Assembly (NCBI GenBank): GCA_963749875.1
Contig: CAVVOX010000004.1
Coordinates: 186,001-250,000, forward strand
Length of the DNA: 64,000 nucleotides
Direction: 5' to 3'
Source of the DNA: JAHQVI01 sp963749875
Lineage (GTDB): Bacteria; Pseudomonadota; Alphaproteobacteria; Rhizobiales; Rhodomicrobiaceae
Shown: positions 1 to 8,099 of the stretch, piece by piece
How the letters are laid out: each line of letters starts with the position of its first letter
Numbering within the stretch: position 1 is the stretch's first letter
Notes under the pieces: model-generated
Told to the model about the DNA's origin: nothing
Databases searched by the model: none
The model's input: only the letters and a program-made list of their open reading frames with translations
Made by a program: the position numbers and the translations under genes

Positions 1-799
1 GCATATCTATCTGCCGATGTCGCGCCTCCTGAATCTCTATGTCGGCGCGGCGCAGAAGCTGCACAAGCAGACCTCCGATTTCCTGAGCAAGAAAAACGGC
101 AAGATGCCGTTCATCATCGGCATTGCCGGCAGCGTCGCCGTCGGCAAGAGCACGACCGCCCGTGTGCTCCAGGCGCTGCTCGCCCGCTGGCCCGACCATC
201 CGCGTGTCGATCTGGTGCCGACCGATGGCTTCCTCCTGCCCAATGCGGTGCTGGAGGAGCGCGGCCTGATGAACCGTAAGGGCTTTCCGGAGAGCTTCGA
301 CCAGAAGGCGCTGCTGCAATTCATGGCGGATGTGAAAGCCGGACGGCCGGATGTGAAGGCGCCGGTCTATTCGCATTTCGACTATGACCTCCGCCCCGCC
401 GACTCGATCTGTGTGGATCGGCCCGACGTTCTGATCGTCGAAGGGCTCAACGTGCTGCAGCCCGCCAAGCTGCCGAAGGATGGCGAGGCGATCCCCTTCG
501 TGTCGGACTTTTTCGATTTCTCGATCTATATCCATGCCGACCCGAAGGTGATCGAGGAGTGGTATGTCACGCGCTTCGACAAGCTGCGCCAGACCGCCTT
601 CACCCATCCCGCAGCCTATTTCCACCGCTATTCCCACCTCTCTGACGAGGACGCGCGCAGGACCGCGCACGACATCTGGCGCCGGATCAATCTGCGCAAT
701 CTGAAAGAAAACATCCTGCCCACCCGCCAGCGTGCCGACCTGATCCTCGACAAGGACAAGACCCACGCCGTCGAAACGGTGTGGCTGAGGAAGCTTTGA
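1..799 (+). CDS. coaA: Pantothenate kinase type I, 5' end outside window
   Basis: Phosphorylates pantothenate with ATP, the committed step of coenzyme A synthesis in the cytoplasm. The visible part has the P-loop GSVAVGKSTTAR, the TDGFL and KGFPESFD motifs, PVYSHFDYD, the EGLNVLQ strand and the C-terminal NILPTRQRADLIL block, all characteristic of bacterial type I CoaA. An ATG lies at position 17, but the codons before it read HIYLP in frame and continue the conserved IYLPxSRLLN motif. The gene is therefore cut by the window edge and about 50 N-terminal residues are missing; full-length CoaA is about 315 residues. The stop is TGA at 797-799. No terminator is obvious downstream. Confidence 0.95.
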   Translation, partial: HIYLPMSRLLNLYVGAAQKLHKQTSDFLSKKNGKMPFIIGIAGSVAVGKSTTARVLQALLARWPDHPRVDLVPTDGFLLPNAVLEERGLMNRKGFPESFDQKALLQFMADVKAGRPDVKAPVYSHFDYDLRPADSICVDRPDVLIVEGLNVLQPAKLPKDGEAIPFVSDFFDFSIYIHADPKVIEEWYVTRFDKLRQTAFTHPAAYFHRYSHLSDEDARRTAHDIWRRINLRNLKENILPTRQRADLILDKDKTHAVETVWLRKL

Positions 800-840
800 C
801 GCAAGGTCATGTTACGCCGGCAGCTTCCTCTCCCACTCGC

Positions 841-871
841 GAACCGTTGCGCTCGTCTTTTGATCTAGCCA
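841..871. repeat. Truncated copy of the CTAG-ended palindromic element
   Basis: The stretch containing GTTGCGCTCGTCTTTTGATC and then CTAG matches the junction of the two palindromes in the intact element at 7885-7991. The two sides are joined with the inner part missing. It sits in the short gap between coaA and the AraC-type regulator gene. It is a remnant and is called only because five better copies occur in this window. Confidence 0.55.
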
Positions 872-894
872 TCGGGATGTAAGCATGGATACTA

Positions 895-1827
895 TCAGCG
901 GCCGCGCCCTCGCCCCTTATCCCTGATCGGCACCCACAGCTCGAACCCGCCGAGGCCGGTCTCGGGATCGAAGTCCTCGCCGTAGCGTTCGAAAACCGGG
1001 GCGTCCTCGACCTCATAGCCCGATCCGGGAAACCATTTGCCGAAAACCGTCATCCAGCTCCGGCGGATGGTCGAGATGTGGTCGGAATGGCGGAACACGG
1101 CATAGCGCTGCGCCGGAAGGCGAACGCGCTCCAGCTCCGGCTGAATGTCGTCGAAGCTCGCCACCTCGACGCCGCTCATATAGTCCATATTGCCGTCCTC
1201 GTCGGTGTTGTAGCAGACGCCGTAAGCGATTTTGCCGCGCTGACGCGGAATGTTCCCCAGATAGGCGTGAAAGCGCTGCCACTGCGAGGGAATGGCGGCG
1301 CTCGTCTCCTGGGTGTAGCGCTCCCGCACGCCGGCGATGAGCAGCGGCCTGCCGTCCTCGAAACGGGGCGGCGCGAGGTCTGCGAGCTGGGTTTCGTTCA
1401 TCCTGATCGGCTCCACAAGCTGGATGCGTTCGAATGCGCCTTCCGTCCGCAGCGTTTCGGGTGCGACGCCGAATTGCTGCCGGAATGCGCGCGTGAATGC
1501 CTCGTGAGAGCCGTAGCCCGCCTCGATCGCCACGTCGAGAATGCGGGCGCCACCACCGTTCGCCAGGGCCTTCGCCGCCTCGCTCAGCCGTCGCGCCCGC
1601 ATATAGCGCAGCACGGAATAGCCGGTGACGGCGCCGAACGCCCGCACCAGATGGTAGCGCGACACGCCGGCCGTGGCGGCGATATCGTCGAGCCGGATTT
1701 CATCGGCGAAATGGCTTTCTCGACCGGGTTCATCGGTTGCTCTCACCTCAGCCGCCTCTTTCTGCCACCGTTCGAGAGCGCGCTTTTGATCGAAATTGCT
1801 GTCGCGCCGTGATTGGGCCGACTCCAT
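895..1827 (-). CDS. AraC-family regulator with GyrI-like effector domain
   Basis: Probable transcription factor of 310 residues. Residues about 45-135 form an AraC/XylS double helix-turn-helix: IRLDDIAATAGVSRYHLVRA, then a second helix pair ending EAFTRAFRQQFGVAPETLR. Residues about 155-300 resemble the GyrI-like (SOUL-type fold) effector domain of Rob and SbmC proteins, including a RRSWMTVFGKWFPGSGYE segment and FELWVPI near the end. Here the DNA-binding part is N-terminal and the ligand-binding part C-terminal, the Rob arrangement. Such proteins usually sense small or cationic ligands and switch on efflux or stress genes. The next gene on the same strand is a drug/metabolite transporter lying just upstream, but joint regulation is only a guess. 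The start codon has no strong ribosome-binding site, so the N-terminus is uncertain. Confidence 0.85.
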   Translation of the reverse strand: MESAQSRRDSNFDQKRALERWQKEAAEVRATDEPGRESHFADEIRLDDIAATAGVSRYHLVRAFGAVTGYSVLRYMRARRLSEAAKALANGGGARILDVAIEAGYGSHEAFTRAFRQQFGVAPETLRTEGAFERIQLVEPIRMNETQLADLAPPRFEDGRPLLIAGVRERYTQETSAAIPSQWQRFHAYLGNIPRQRGKIAYGVCYNTDEDGNMDYMSGVEVASFDDIQPELERVRLPAQRYAVFRHSDHISTIRRSWMTVFGKWFPGSGYEVEDAPVFERYGEDFDPETGLGGFELWVPIRDKGRGRGR

Positions 1828-1845
1828 TTCGTTACAGCATGGAGA

Positions 1846-2769
1846 TCAAGTCCCCGGCCGGCCGTTTCCCGTGGCCATGCGCGTCTTTCGGGCCGCCGGA
1901 CCGCGCGTCCCCAGAAACAAGGCGGTCAGCACACAGATCAACCCCAGCGCATGCGCCCATTGCGGCTGCTCGCCCAGGAACAGGATCGACACGGCAAGGG
2001 CCGAAATCGGGAAAGTGCTGGTGAAAATGGCCGCTTCGGATGCCGGAACGACCGCCAGGCCGCGATACCAGAGGATCAGGGCGAGCACGCTCGACGTCAG
2101 CGCATAGAGGATCGGCAGCAGCCAGATTTCCCAGGACACCGCTGTGGGCGAAAAGTGCATGAAGTCCAAGGCGGCGAGCGGCGCGACCATTACCAGGCCG
2201 ATCAGATTGATGGCGAAGGCCATCCGGTAGGGTGAAAGTGCCGTCGCCATGCGCTTGGCGAGAATGACGAAGAGGCTTTCGGCGATCACCGCGGCGGCCA
2301 TGAAGGCATTGCCGAGCAGCGGCCAGGGCGCGGTGTCGCTTCGTGGCGAGACCGTGTTCACCGCCAGAATGCCGATCATCGCCAGCGCCAGCGCCGCAGC
2401 CGTGCGCGCGCCGAACCGCTCGCCGAGCAGCAGAACCGCCAGCAGCGCCACGCAGACAGGCACGGTGCTGGTGATGATGCCGGCGCTCATGGCGCTGGTG
2501 TAGCGCAGCCCGTAAAGCATCAGCACCATGTAAAGCAGCCCGCCGCACAGCGCCTGCAGGAAGAGATAGAGCCAGTCGGCGCGGGTCAGATCGCGGAAGC
2601 GCGCGCCCGGCTCCTTCGCGATGAACGGGGCGAGCGCGGCCATGGAGACGCCATAGCGGATCAGCGAGAAAATGAAGACTGGAATGAAGGGCACCGCCGC
2701 TTTCGCCACGGCGATATTCGCGCCGACGAGCGCCATGGCCGCCGCAAGCTGCCAATGTCCCAGCTTCAT
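1846..2769 (-). CDS. EamA/DMT-family inner membrane transporter
   Basis: A 307-residue, very hydrophobic protein with about ten predicted membrane helices arranged as two EamA repeats. Typical features are the repeated short glycine and alanine-rich helices and the repeat-end motifs LLGERFG (first half) and FLGEQPQWAHALG (second half). Family members export or import small metabolites such as amino acids or nucleosides; the substrate cannot be told from sequence. I place the start at the ATG giving MKLGHWQLAAAMALVGAN, because the longer upstream extension is arginine-rich and not membrane-like. Its 3' end is 18 bases from the start of the AraC-type regulator gene, so the two may be co-transcribed. 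Confidence 0.88.
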   Translation of the reverse strand: MKLGHWQLAAAMALVGANIAVAKAAVPFIPVFIFSLIRYGVSMAALAPFIAKEPGARFRDLTRADWLYLFLQALCGGLLYMVLMLYGLRYTSAMSAGIITSTVPVCVALLAVLLLGERFGARTAAALALAMIGILAVNTVSPRSDTAPWPLLGNAFMAAAVIAESLFVILAKRMATALSPYRMAFAINLIGLVMVAPLAALDFMHFSPTAVSWEIWLLPILYALTSSVLALILWYRGLAVVPASEAAIFTSTFPISALAVSILFLGEQPQWAHALGLICVLTALFLGTRGPAARKTRMATGNGRPGT

Positions 2770-3085
2770 CGGCGCCGATCGTCGGGATGCACGGGCGCCG
2801 GGGCGGTGCACGCACCGGCGGCGGGTCGATTCTCGCTCAGAACGGTATCTCCTTCTCTGCCCATGCCGATGAATGGCCGGAGTCCGCGCGGGGATCGGTG
2901 CTGCCCCACGGTCCGACGGCCATATTGTGGGCCGTACTTGGAAACAGAACCTGGATCCGGGACGTTTATCACCAATTGGTCACACATGCGAATAAGCCGG
3001 CCGGCTGAGTTGTTATGAACCAAACGCAGCTTTGGCGCGACAAAGGAAAGGAGGGGCGCCTGCCGGTCTGGTACGGAGCACGGTC
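2770..3085. other. Intergenic region, no gene seen
   Basis: About 316 bases between the divergent EamA gene and a small plus-strand gene. Short open frames exist on both strands but lack family resemblance and ribosome-binding sites. The region presumably holds the two divergent promoters; I could not identify convincing -35/-10 pairs. Confidence 0.5.
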
Positions 3086-3325
3086 ATGTTGGACACACGA
3101 TATGGAGCCGATGAGCAGATCGACCGCATCAATGCCCGCATCGAAGAGGTCGCGGCCGAATATACACGCTCGCAGCTTGAGCGGACCCTTGCCCTGAAAG
3201 CCGGCGATGTGCGCCGCGCGCGGCAAGTCGGCAAGCGCATGCACATGCTGAACAGCGAACTGGCCTATCTCGCCAGTCAGCGAAGCCAATGGGACAGCGC
3301 CCAATACGCATGGCGGCGGTATTGA
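3086..3325 (+). CDS. Small conserved-looking hypothetical protein
   Basis: Predicted 79-residue protein beginning MLDTRYGADEQIDRINARIE, preceded by a GGAG ribosome-binding site. It is strongly helical and charged, with a heptad-like pattern through residues 8-60 (IDRINARIEEVAAEYTRS, then a second helix ending ELAYLASQ), so a short coiled coil is likely. No signal peptide, membrane helix or catalytic motif is visible. I do not recognise a family. A longer in-frame start at 3032 exists, but its product would begin with an arginine and glycine-rich stretch without homology features. A palindromic repeat follows 45 bases downstream. Confidence 0.55.
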   Translation: MLDTRYGADEQIDRINARIEEVAAEYTRSQLERTLALKAGDVRRARQVGKRMHMLNSELAYLASQRSQWDSAQYAWRRY

Positions 3326-3370
3326 TGCGGGATGGGTTCGAGGGAAACGGCTTTTGTCGATTGCATTAAT

Positions 3371-3473
3371 GACCTCTCCCTGTGGGAGAGGTCGGCGCGG
3401 AGCGCCGGGTGAGGGGCTGGGGACTCCGATAGGATGTGTCCCCTCACCCCACCCTCTCCCCGCGGGAGAGGGG
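3371..3473. repeat. REP/BIME-like palindromic repeat pair
   Basis: Two inverted units: CCTCTCCCTGTGGGAGAGG, then GGCGCGGAGCGCC with GGTGAGGGGC, and a mirror unit CCCTCACCCC followed by CCTCTCCCCGCGGGAGAGG. The same mosaic recurs at 29306-29413, and a shorter relative lies at 28047-28115. It sits in the convergent gap between the small plus-strand gene and the PfkB kinase gene and could act as a bidirectional terminator. Confidence 0.8.
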
Positions 3474-3522
3474 GACCACGGACGCAAGCCTGATTGCTTC
3501 GGCCTACCCGTTCAATCTTGCA

Positions 3523-4518
3523 TCAGATGAGGTTCTGCGCGCCTGCCAGCTCCGCAAGCGAGGTCTCCGGGCGCGGGCCGATATGGGAGATGATTTCCGC
3601 CGCGGCGATGCTGCCCAGACGTCCGCAGGTCCGCAAATCGTAGCTGCGTGCATAGCCGAAGAGAAAGCCGGCCGCATAAAGATCGCCCGCGCCGGTCGTG
3701 TCGACCACATGGCTGACAGGCTCCGCCTCGATCTCCACGGCGCGGTCCGGCGTCAGGATGAGCGAACCTTTCTCGCTGCGCGTGACCGCCGCGAAGGCGC
3801 AGTCCTTGCGCAGACGATTGCAGGCTTCGCTGAAATCTTCGGTCTCGTAAAGCGACAGCAGCTCGCGCTGATTGGCGAACAGCAGATCGACGCCGCTCTT
3901 GATGAAATCGAGGAAGGACTGCCGGTGGCGCTCTACGCAGAACGGATCGGACAGCGTCAGCGAGACCGTCGTCTTCGCCTCGCGCGCGATCTTCGCCGCC
4001 TCGTAGAACGCTTCCTTCGCCTTCGGTCCGTCGAAGGCGTAGCCCTCCAGATAGAGCACTTGCGAAGTGCGGATCAGCTCCGGATCGAGATCGTCCGAGC
4101 TCAGCTCCGTATTCGCGCCGAGAAAGGTGTTCATGGTCCGCTCGCCGTCCGGCGTGACCAGGATCAGGCAGCGTCCGGTCGGCGCGCCGCCATCGGCGGG
4201 CTGGTTCTGAAAGGCGACGCCGATCGCGCGCAGATCATGGCCGAAGATCTCGCCGAACTGGTCGCTCGCGGTTCTGCCCATGAAGGCCGCCTTGCCGCCG
4301 AACGAGGCGAGCCCGACGCAGGTGTTCGGCACCGTCCCGCCGCTCACCTCGACCGCCGGCCCCATCTCCGAATAGAGCCGCGCCGCCTCCTCCGCATCGA
4401 TCAGCCGCATGATGCCCTTGTCGAAACCCTGTTTCGCGATGAAATCGTCATCGCACCGGGCGATGATGTCCACGATCGCACTTCCAAGACCTACGACATC
4501 ATGAAGCGGCTGCGTCAT
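3523..4518 (-). CDS. PfkB-family carbohydrate/adenosine kinase
   Basis: 331-residue ribokinase-family enzyme that transfers phosphate from ATP to a sugar or nucleoside hydroxyl. It has the N-terminal VVGLGSAIVDIIA strand, the glycine-rich GGTVPNTCVGLASFGG substrate segment, and the signature VDTTGAGDLYAAGFL near residue 280, which holds the anion hole and catalytic aspartate. Many alphaproteobacterial proteins with this layout are annotated adenosine kinase; I cannot confirm the substrate. The start overlaps the 3' end of the nth gene by 20 bases on the same strand, so the two genes are probably translated from one message with nth first. Confidence 0.88.
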   Translation of the reverse strand: MTQPLHDVVGLGSAIVDIIARCDDDFIAKQGFDKGIMRLIDAEEAARLYSEMGPAVEVSGGTVPNTCVGLASFGGKAAFMGRTASDQFGEIFGHDLRAIGVAFQNQPADGGAPTGRCLILVTPDGERTMNTFLGANTELSSDDLDPELIRTSQVLYLEGYAFDGPKAKEAFYEAAKIAREAKTTVSLTLSDPFCVERHRQSFLDFIKSGVDLLFANQRELLSLYETEDFSEACNRLRKDCAFAAVTRSEKGSLILTPDRAVEIEAEPVSHVVDTTGAGDLYAAGFLFGYARSYDLRTCGRLGSIAAAEIISHIGPRPETSLAELAGAQNLI

Positions 4519-5230
4519 TTGCTGTCCTCTTGAATTTCATTTCGTCAGGCGTCGTCTTCGGCTCGTAAAGGCACAGATCGGCAATCGGGCAGCGCGGGCA
4601 TTCGGGCTTGCGCGCCTTGCAGACATAGCGCCCATGCAGGATGAGCCAGTGATGGGCGTGCAGGAGAAACGCCTCCGGCACGACGCGTTCGAGTGCCAGC
4701 TCGACCGCGAGCGGCGTTTTGCCCGGCGCGAGCCCCGTCCGATTGGCGACACGCAGGATATGCGTGTCCACGGCCAGGGTCGGCTGATGGAAGGCGACGT
4801 TCAGGACGACATTCGCCGTCTTGCGCCCCACGCCGGGCAGCGCTTCGAGCGCCTCGCGATCCGCCGGCACCTTGCCGCCATGCGTCTCGATCAGCGCCCG
4901 CGACAAAGCGATAACATTTTTCGCCTTGTTTCTGAACAGTCCAATTGTCTTGATCGCGTCCTGCAACCGCGCCTCGCCGAGCGCCACCATCTTTTCCGGC
5001 GTATCGGCCCGCTTGAACAATTCGCGCGTCGCCTTGTTCACCCCGGCATCGGTGGCCTGCGCCGAGAGCACCACGGCGACCAGCAGCGTGAAGGGGTTGG
5101 TATGCTCAAGCTCGCTCTTCGGCTCCGGGTTCGCCGCCTGGAAGCGGGAAAACATCTCATGGATCGCGGCGGCGTCCAGCCGGCCGTGTTTTTGCGCCGC
5201 CGCCGCGGGTCTGGTCTTGGATTTGGCCAC
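4499..5230 (-). CDS. nth: Endonuclease III, bifunctional DNA glycosylase/AP lyase
   Basis: Base-excision repair enzyme that removes oxidised pyrimidines and nicks the abasic strand. The 243-residue protein has VVLSAQATDAGVNKAT, the helix-hairpin-helix LPGVGRKTANVVL with the catalytic lysine, and AVDTHILRVANR with the catalytic aspartate. The C-terminal iron-sulfur ligands are C-x6-C-x2-C-x5-C in CKARKPECPRCPIADLC. Length and motifs match the family. A 49-base gap separates it from the divergent DUF2244 gene. It overlaps the downstream PfkB-kinase gene by 20 bases. Confidence 0.96.
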   Translation of the reverse strand: MAKSKTRPAAAAQKHGRLDAAAIHEMFSRFQAANPEPKSELEHTNPFTLLVAVVLSAQATDAGVNKATRELFKRADTPEKMVALGEARLQDAIKTIGLFRNKAKNVIALSRALIETHGGKVPADREALEALPGVGRKTANVVLNVAFHQPTLAVDTHILRVANRTGLAPGKTPLAVELALERVVPEAFLLHAHHWLILHGRYVCKARKPECPRCPIADLCLYEPKTTPDEMKFKRTANDAAAS

Positions 5231-5278
5231 GAAGTTTCTATTTCCCGAGTTTGCGATAGCTGATTATCATTCGAGCCC

Positions 5279-5773
5279 ATGAGCGAGAGTGAGACATCCG
5301 AGACCCACCCGGCGCATTTCAGCGCTGTTTTGCTGCCGCATCGGTCGCTCGGGCGCAAGGGCTTTCTTGTGCTCATGATCGTCGTCAGCGTCCTCAGCTT
5401 TTTCACCGGCATGGCGTTTTACATGCTCGGAGCCTGGCCGGTCATGGGCTTTTTCGCCCTCGACGTCCTCCTGATCTATCTGGCGTTCCGGCTCAACTAT
5501 CGCGCCGCCCGGCTTTACGAGACCGTGGAGCTGAAGGAAGACGAGCTGCGGGTGACGCGGGTCTTCCCTTCCGGCCAGGCGCAAAGCTGGAGTTTCAACC
5601 CCTATTGGGTGCAGCTCGAGCTGGAGGAGAGCGAGACGACCAGCAACAAGCTCAGCGTGCGCTCACATGGCCGCGCCCTGCTCTTCGGCCATTTCCTCAC
5701 CGACGCGGAGAAACGCAGCTTCGCCGACGCGCTAGGCGCGGCGCTGCACGATCTGCGCGGGGTGCGGATATAG
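5279..5773 (+). CDS. DUF2244 membrane protein
   Basis: 164-residue protein of the DUF2244 family, common in alphaproteobacteria and of unknown function. Residues about 16-26 carry the conserved LLPHRSLGRKG motif, followed by two membrane helices (LVLMIVVSVLSFFTGMAF and PVMGFFALDVLLIYLAF) and a soluble C-terminal domain with VFPSGQAQSWSFNPYWVQLE. DUF2244 is often found beside nth in this group, as here, where the two genes diverge from a 48-base gap. Nothing further about function can be read from the sequence. Confidence 0.88.
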   Translation: MSESETSETHPAHFSAVLLPHRSLGRKGFLVLMIVVSVLSFFTGMAFYMLGAWPVMGFFALDVLLIYLAFRLNYRAARLYETVELKEDELRVTRVFPSGQAQSWSFNPYWVQLELEESETTSNKLSVRSHGRALLFGHFLTDAEKRSFADALGAALHDLRGVRI

Positions 5774-5929
5774 AGCGGCGTGGGGCGGCGTTTGAGGGCG
5801 GCGCAGAAATATGGTTTGGCACGGAGTAGTCGGCAATGCGGGTGAAAGCCGATATTGCTATGCACGTTATGTCAGCCTTGGACCAGAAGCCGACTCTGCG
5901 CCGAATTCCGCTTCGTGGCGGCAAGCCGA

Positions 5930-6090
5930 CTTCTCTTCCCAGGCCAAAAACGGCGGATCAACCAGCGGCGCGAACACATTTACCATCGACACCGTCCTGA
6001 GCGCGCAGAGGATGCCGCTGCCCCAGAGCAGAAAACTGCCGCCGAGGATTAGCAACACGATGCCAGCACGATGGCAGTTGCCCGACCGCC
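5930..6090 (-). pseudogene. Fragment of a DUF4337-type gene
   Basis: Read on the minus strand this stretch gives ILGGSFLLWGSGILCAL, then SMVNVFAPLVDPPFL, which lines up with the C-terminus of the intact DUF4337 gene at 8676-9260 (ILGGSFLLWVSGVLGVV, then SMVNAFALLVALPFLG). Homology can be followed upstream to about 6090 (AIVLAS) across a one-base gap. There is no start and nothing upstream matches, so it is a broken paralogue. The rest of the 389-base gap (5774-6162) shows only a short dispersed-repeat-like segment near 5845-5890. Confidence 0.7.
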
Positions 6091-6162
6091 CGGAGATGAC
6101 CGCCCCGGACCGGCAGGCGGCTGACCGCCACCGCTGAACCTATCAACGCGAATTCCCGCCCC

Positions 6163-6789
6163 CTAATGCGTGAACTCGCCCCTCGCCATCATAAGATGGT
6201 GCCGCTGATGATGCGCGCCTTGCACCATGATGCCCATGAAGCCGAGCGCCTTGAGCTTCGTCACTTGCCTGGCGTCGCTGCTGGTGACGATGAGCTTGAC
6301 GCCGTTCGGCAGATCTTCGGTCCTGGCGTTCCAGCCGATCAGGCTAAGCTCATGCACATGGGCGGGAACCATGCGCCTGATCGCCTCAAGCGTGCGGCCC
6401 TGGCCGGTCACCGCGATTTCAACGCCGTTATCGAGCGCCCGCTCGCTCGCGGCGGCATGCAGAGCCACCTCGTTCATGTCGATCAGGTGCTCGCGCAGCG
6501 CGGCGATGTTCACCTTTGACCAGTCGGTGGTCGGATCGGCCTCCAGGATTTGCACGATTTCCTGGATCGTGCCGAACGCCTCCTGCCCGGGCATGGTGGG
6601 CAGTACGGTCATTTGGCCGTGCATCTCATCATGCGCGGCGCTGTCCGGCATCATTTGATGGCTGTCGGGACCGGCCGGAGCCATTTGCTCATGCATACCG
6701 GAGTAATTGGGCATTTGCGCCAGCGCATAAGCGGCCCCAATGACGACCGCCAATCCGGCAAACCCGGCTTTCAAAGACCACGAAGACAT
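6163..6789 (-). CDS. Secreted Met/His-rich conserved hypothetical protein
   Basis: 208-residue exported protein. The N-terminus (residues 1-24) is a signal peptide ending ALAQ. Residues 31-60 are rich in methionine and histidine (MHEQMAPAG, HQMMPD, HDEMHGQM), and the C-terminus carries GAHHQRHHLMMARGE, patterns often linked to copper or other metal binding. The central part (IVQILEADPTTDWSKVNIAA, then LREHLIDMN, VTGQGRTLEAIRRMVPAH and LKALGFMGIMVQG) resembles a conserved uncharacterised alphaproteobacterial protein I have seen without assigned function. Metal handling in the periplasm is an inference from composition only. Nothing in the flanks supports a metal-resistance operon. Confidence 0.7.
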   Translation of the reverse strand: MSSWSLKAGFAGLAVVIGAAYALAQMPNYSGMHEQMAPAGPDSHQMMPDSAAHDEMHGQMTVLPTMPGQEAFGTIQEIVQILEADPTTDWSKVNIAALREHLIDMNEVALHAAASERALDNGVEIAVTGQGRTLEAIRRMVPAHVHELSLIGWNARTEDLPNGVKLIVTSSDARQVTKLKALGFMGIMVQGAHHQRHHLMMARGEFTH

Positions 6790-7166
6790 GACTGACCTCT
6801 TTTCGAAAACAATCCTTGATACTTGAATACGCCGCGAAGCCGGTCTTGCCTATGATCTTGATCATGTGGCGGGCATCACGACCGTTCGTCCCTCCGCGCC
6901 CGCATGCCTTCATCGCCGCGCGAGCCGCTGATCGCACCGAGCCTGTCCAGGCGGACGCTAATACATGATCATGTTCGGTGGAAACGAACGTCGCCCCGGA
7001 TCCCGGCTCAAGGCCGGGACAGGCGGAGCGAAGCGGAGATCCGGGGGCTATTGGCCTATCCGCAAAGTCAATGCGCAACGGATAGAGAATTGGGCGCCGG
7101 ATCAGGTCCGGCGCGACGAACATCCATTTTGGATGGTTCCGTCAAAGCTGATCTCGCTCTATCGCC
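6790..7166. other. Intergenic region with decayed dispersed repeats
   Basis: About 377 bases with no credible gene. From about 6985 to 7125 it contains the mosaic CCCCGGATCCCGGCTCAAGG, then CGGGACAGGCGGAGCG, and a CCGGATCAGGTCCGGCGCGA palindrome. These are typical of dispersed intergenic repeats in Hyphomicrobiales genomes. Related pieces occur at 38480-38560. Confidence 0.5.
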
Positions 7167-8099
7167 TCACGGATGGCTTTCGGCTTTTTTCGCCGGTGCG
7201 ATGAGGAGTTCGGGGCGATACTCGAAGTGCATCGTATCGTAGTGATACCACTTGCCGCCCCAGATGAAGCCGTGCTTCTCGAAGACGGCGACGACCTCCA
7301 AGGGAATGCGGTTGCGGAAGGGATAGCGGCCGTCCGCCCCCGGCTTGGCCCAGCGCCAATAGTCGGCATATTTGACGTTGAGGTCGATCGCGATGCCGTA
7401 GGCGTGGGGGCTGTATCGTTTCGTCCCGGCGATCATCCGGCAATTATAGGTTCCGGCGGTCGGACGCAGATATTTCAGATAAGAGCGGCCAAGGCTTTCC
7501 AGCTCATCCGACACCTTGCGCAATTGCGCGGCAGCGCCATTGACGGTCGTAAACCTGACCGTGCCGCCGCCGCTTTTGGGAAGCCACGCAACGGCAGCGA
7601 GTTTGCGCGAGACCTCGCCTTTGCTGCAATCCCCATACATTTTTCTGAAGAACGGCTCGTAGCGGACGCGCCCCGGATCCTCGTTGTAACCGGGCGGCAT
7701 TCCGCCTTTGCCCTTTCGGTAGGGGGTATAGAACTGGTCTTCCAGATCGGGCGCGTTCAGCAGGGTCGCGAAGTCCTTGGCGCCGCGCCCGTCATCGAAC
7801 GGCATCGTCGTGCCGTCGCGCCAGATCAGCCCGTTCGGCCCGCGGCGGCTCAGATGGTCCGGATAGGCGGCAATGAGCGCGTCCAGCGCAACTGTCCGCG
7901 TCCAATTGGACGCGGACAGTTGCGCTCGTCTTTTGATATCGATCAACTTGACCTCGTTCCAGTGAGTCCACTTGAACGAGGGTTGATCTAGCCCATCCCG
8001 CACCGTTTCCGCCTTTGCCGCCGGCACGCAGAAGACCGGCAGGAGCGAAGCGAGAATCGCGGCACGCAGCACCCTGACCACCCGTGCAGCTCCGCTCAA
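7167..8099 (-). CDS. M15-family peptidase (VanY/D-Ala-D-Ala carboxypeptidase-like) with in-frame repeat insertion
   Basis: Exported 310-residue protein. Residues 1-31 are a signal peptide ending PAAKA. The C-terminal domain (about 225-305) is of the peptidase M15 type: SPHAYGIAIDLNVKYADYW supplies the HxxxxxxxD zinc ligands, and WGGKWYHYDTMHFEYRP supplies the final DxxHFE-type motif. Such enzymes trim peptidoglycan stem peptides in the periplasm. Residues 37-72 (from LDQPSFKW to RTVAL) are encoded entirely by a palindromic repeat element (7885-7991) inserted in frame just after the signal peptide. The same peptide can be read from other copies of the element outside genes. Its stop overlaps nothing; its start overlaps the upstream gene by ATGA, so the two are translationally coupled. 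Confidence 0.85.
   Translation of the reverse strand: MSGAARVVRVLRAAILASLLPVFCVPAAKAETVRDGLDQPSFKWTHWNEVKLIDIKRRAQLSASNWTRTVALDALIAAYPDHLSRRGPNGLIWRDGTTMPFDDGRGAKDFATLLNAPDLEDQFYTPYRKGKGGMPPGYNEDPGRVRYEPFFRKMYGDCSKGEVSRKLAAVAWLPKSGGGTVRFTTVNGAAAQLRKVSDELESLGRSYLKYLRPTAGTYNCRMIAGTKRYSPHAYGIAIDLNVKYADYWRWAKPGADGRYPFRNRIPLEVVAVFEKHGFIWGGKWYHYDTMHFEYRPELLIAPAKKAESHP
7885..7991. repeat. Palindromic element copy A, inserted in frame in a coding gene
   Basis: Two adjoining palindromes. The first (7885-7926) is a perfect inverted repeat with 21-bp arms and no loop. The second (7941-7988) starts GATCAACTTGACCTCGTT and ends GAACGAGGGTTGATC. The element ends CTAG at 7988-7991. It adds 36 codons without a stop in the minus-strand frame of the M15 peptidase gene. 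Confidence 0.9.
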
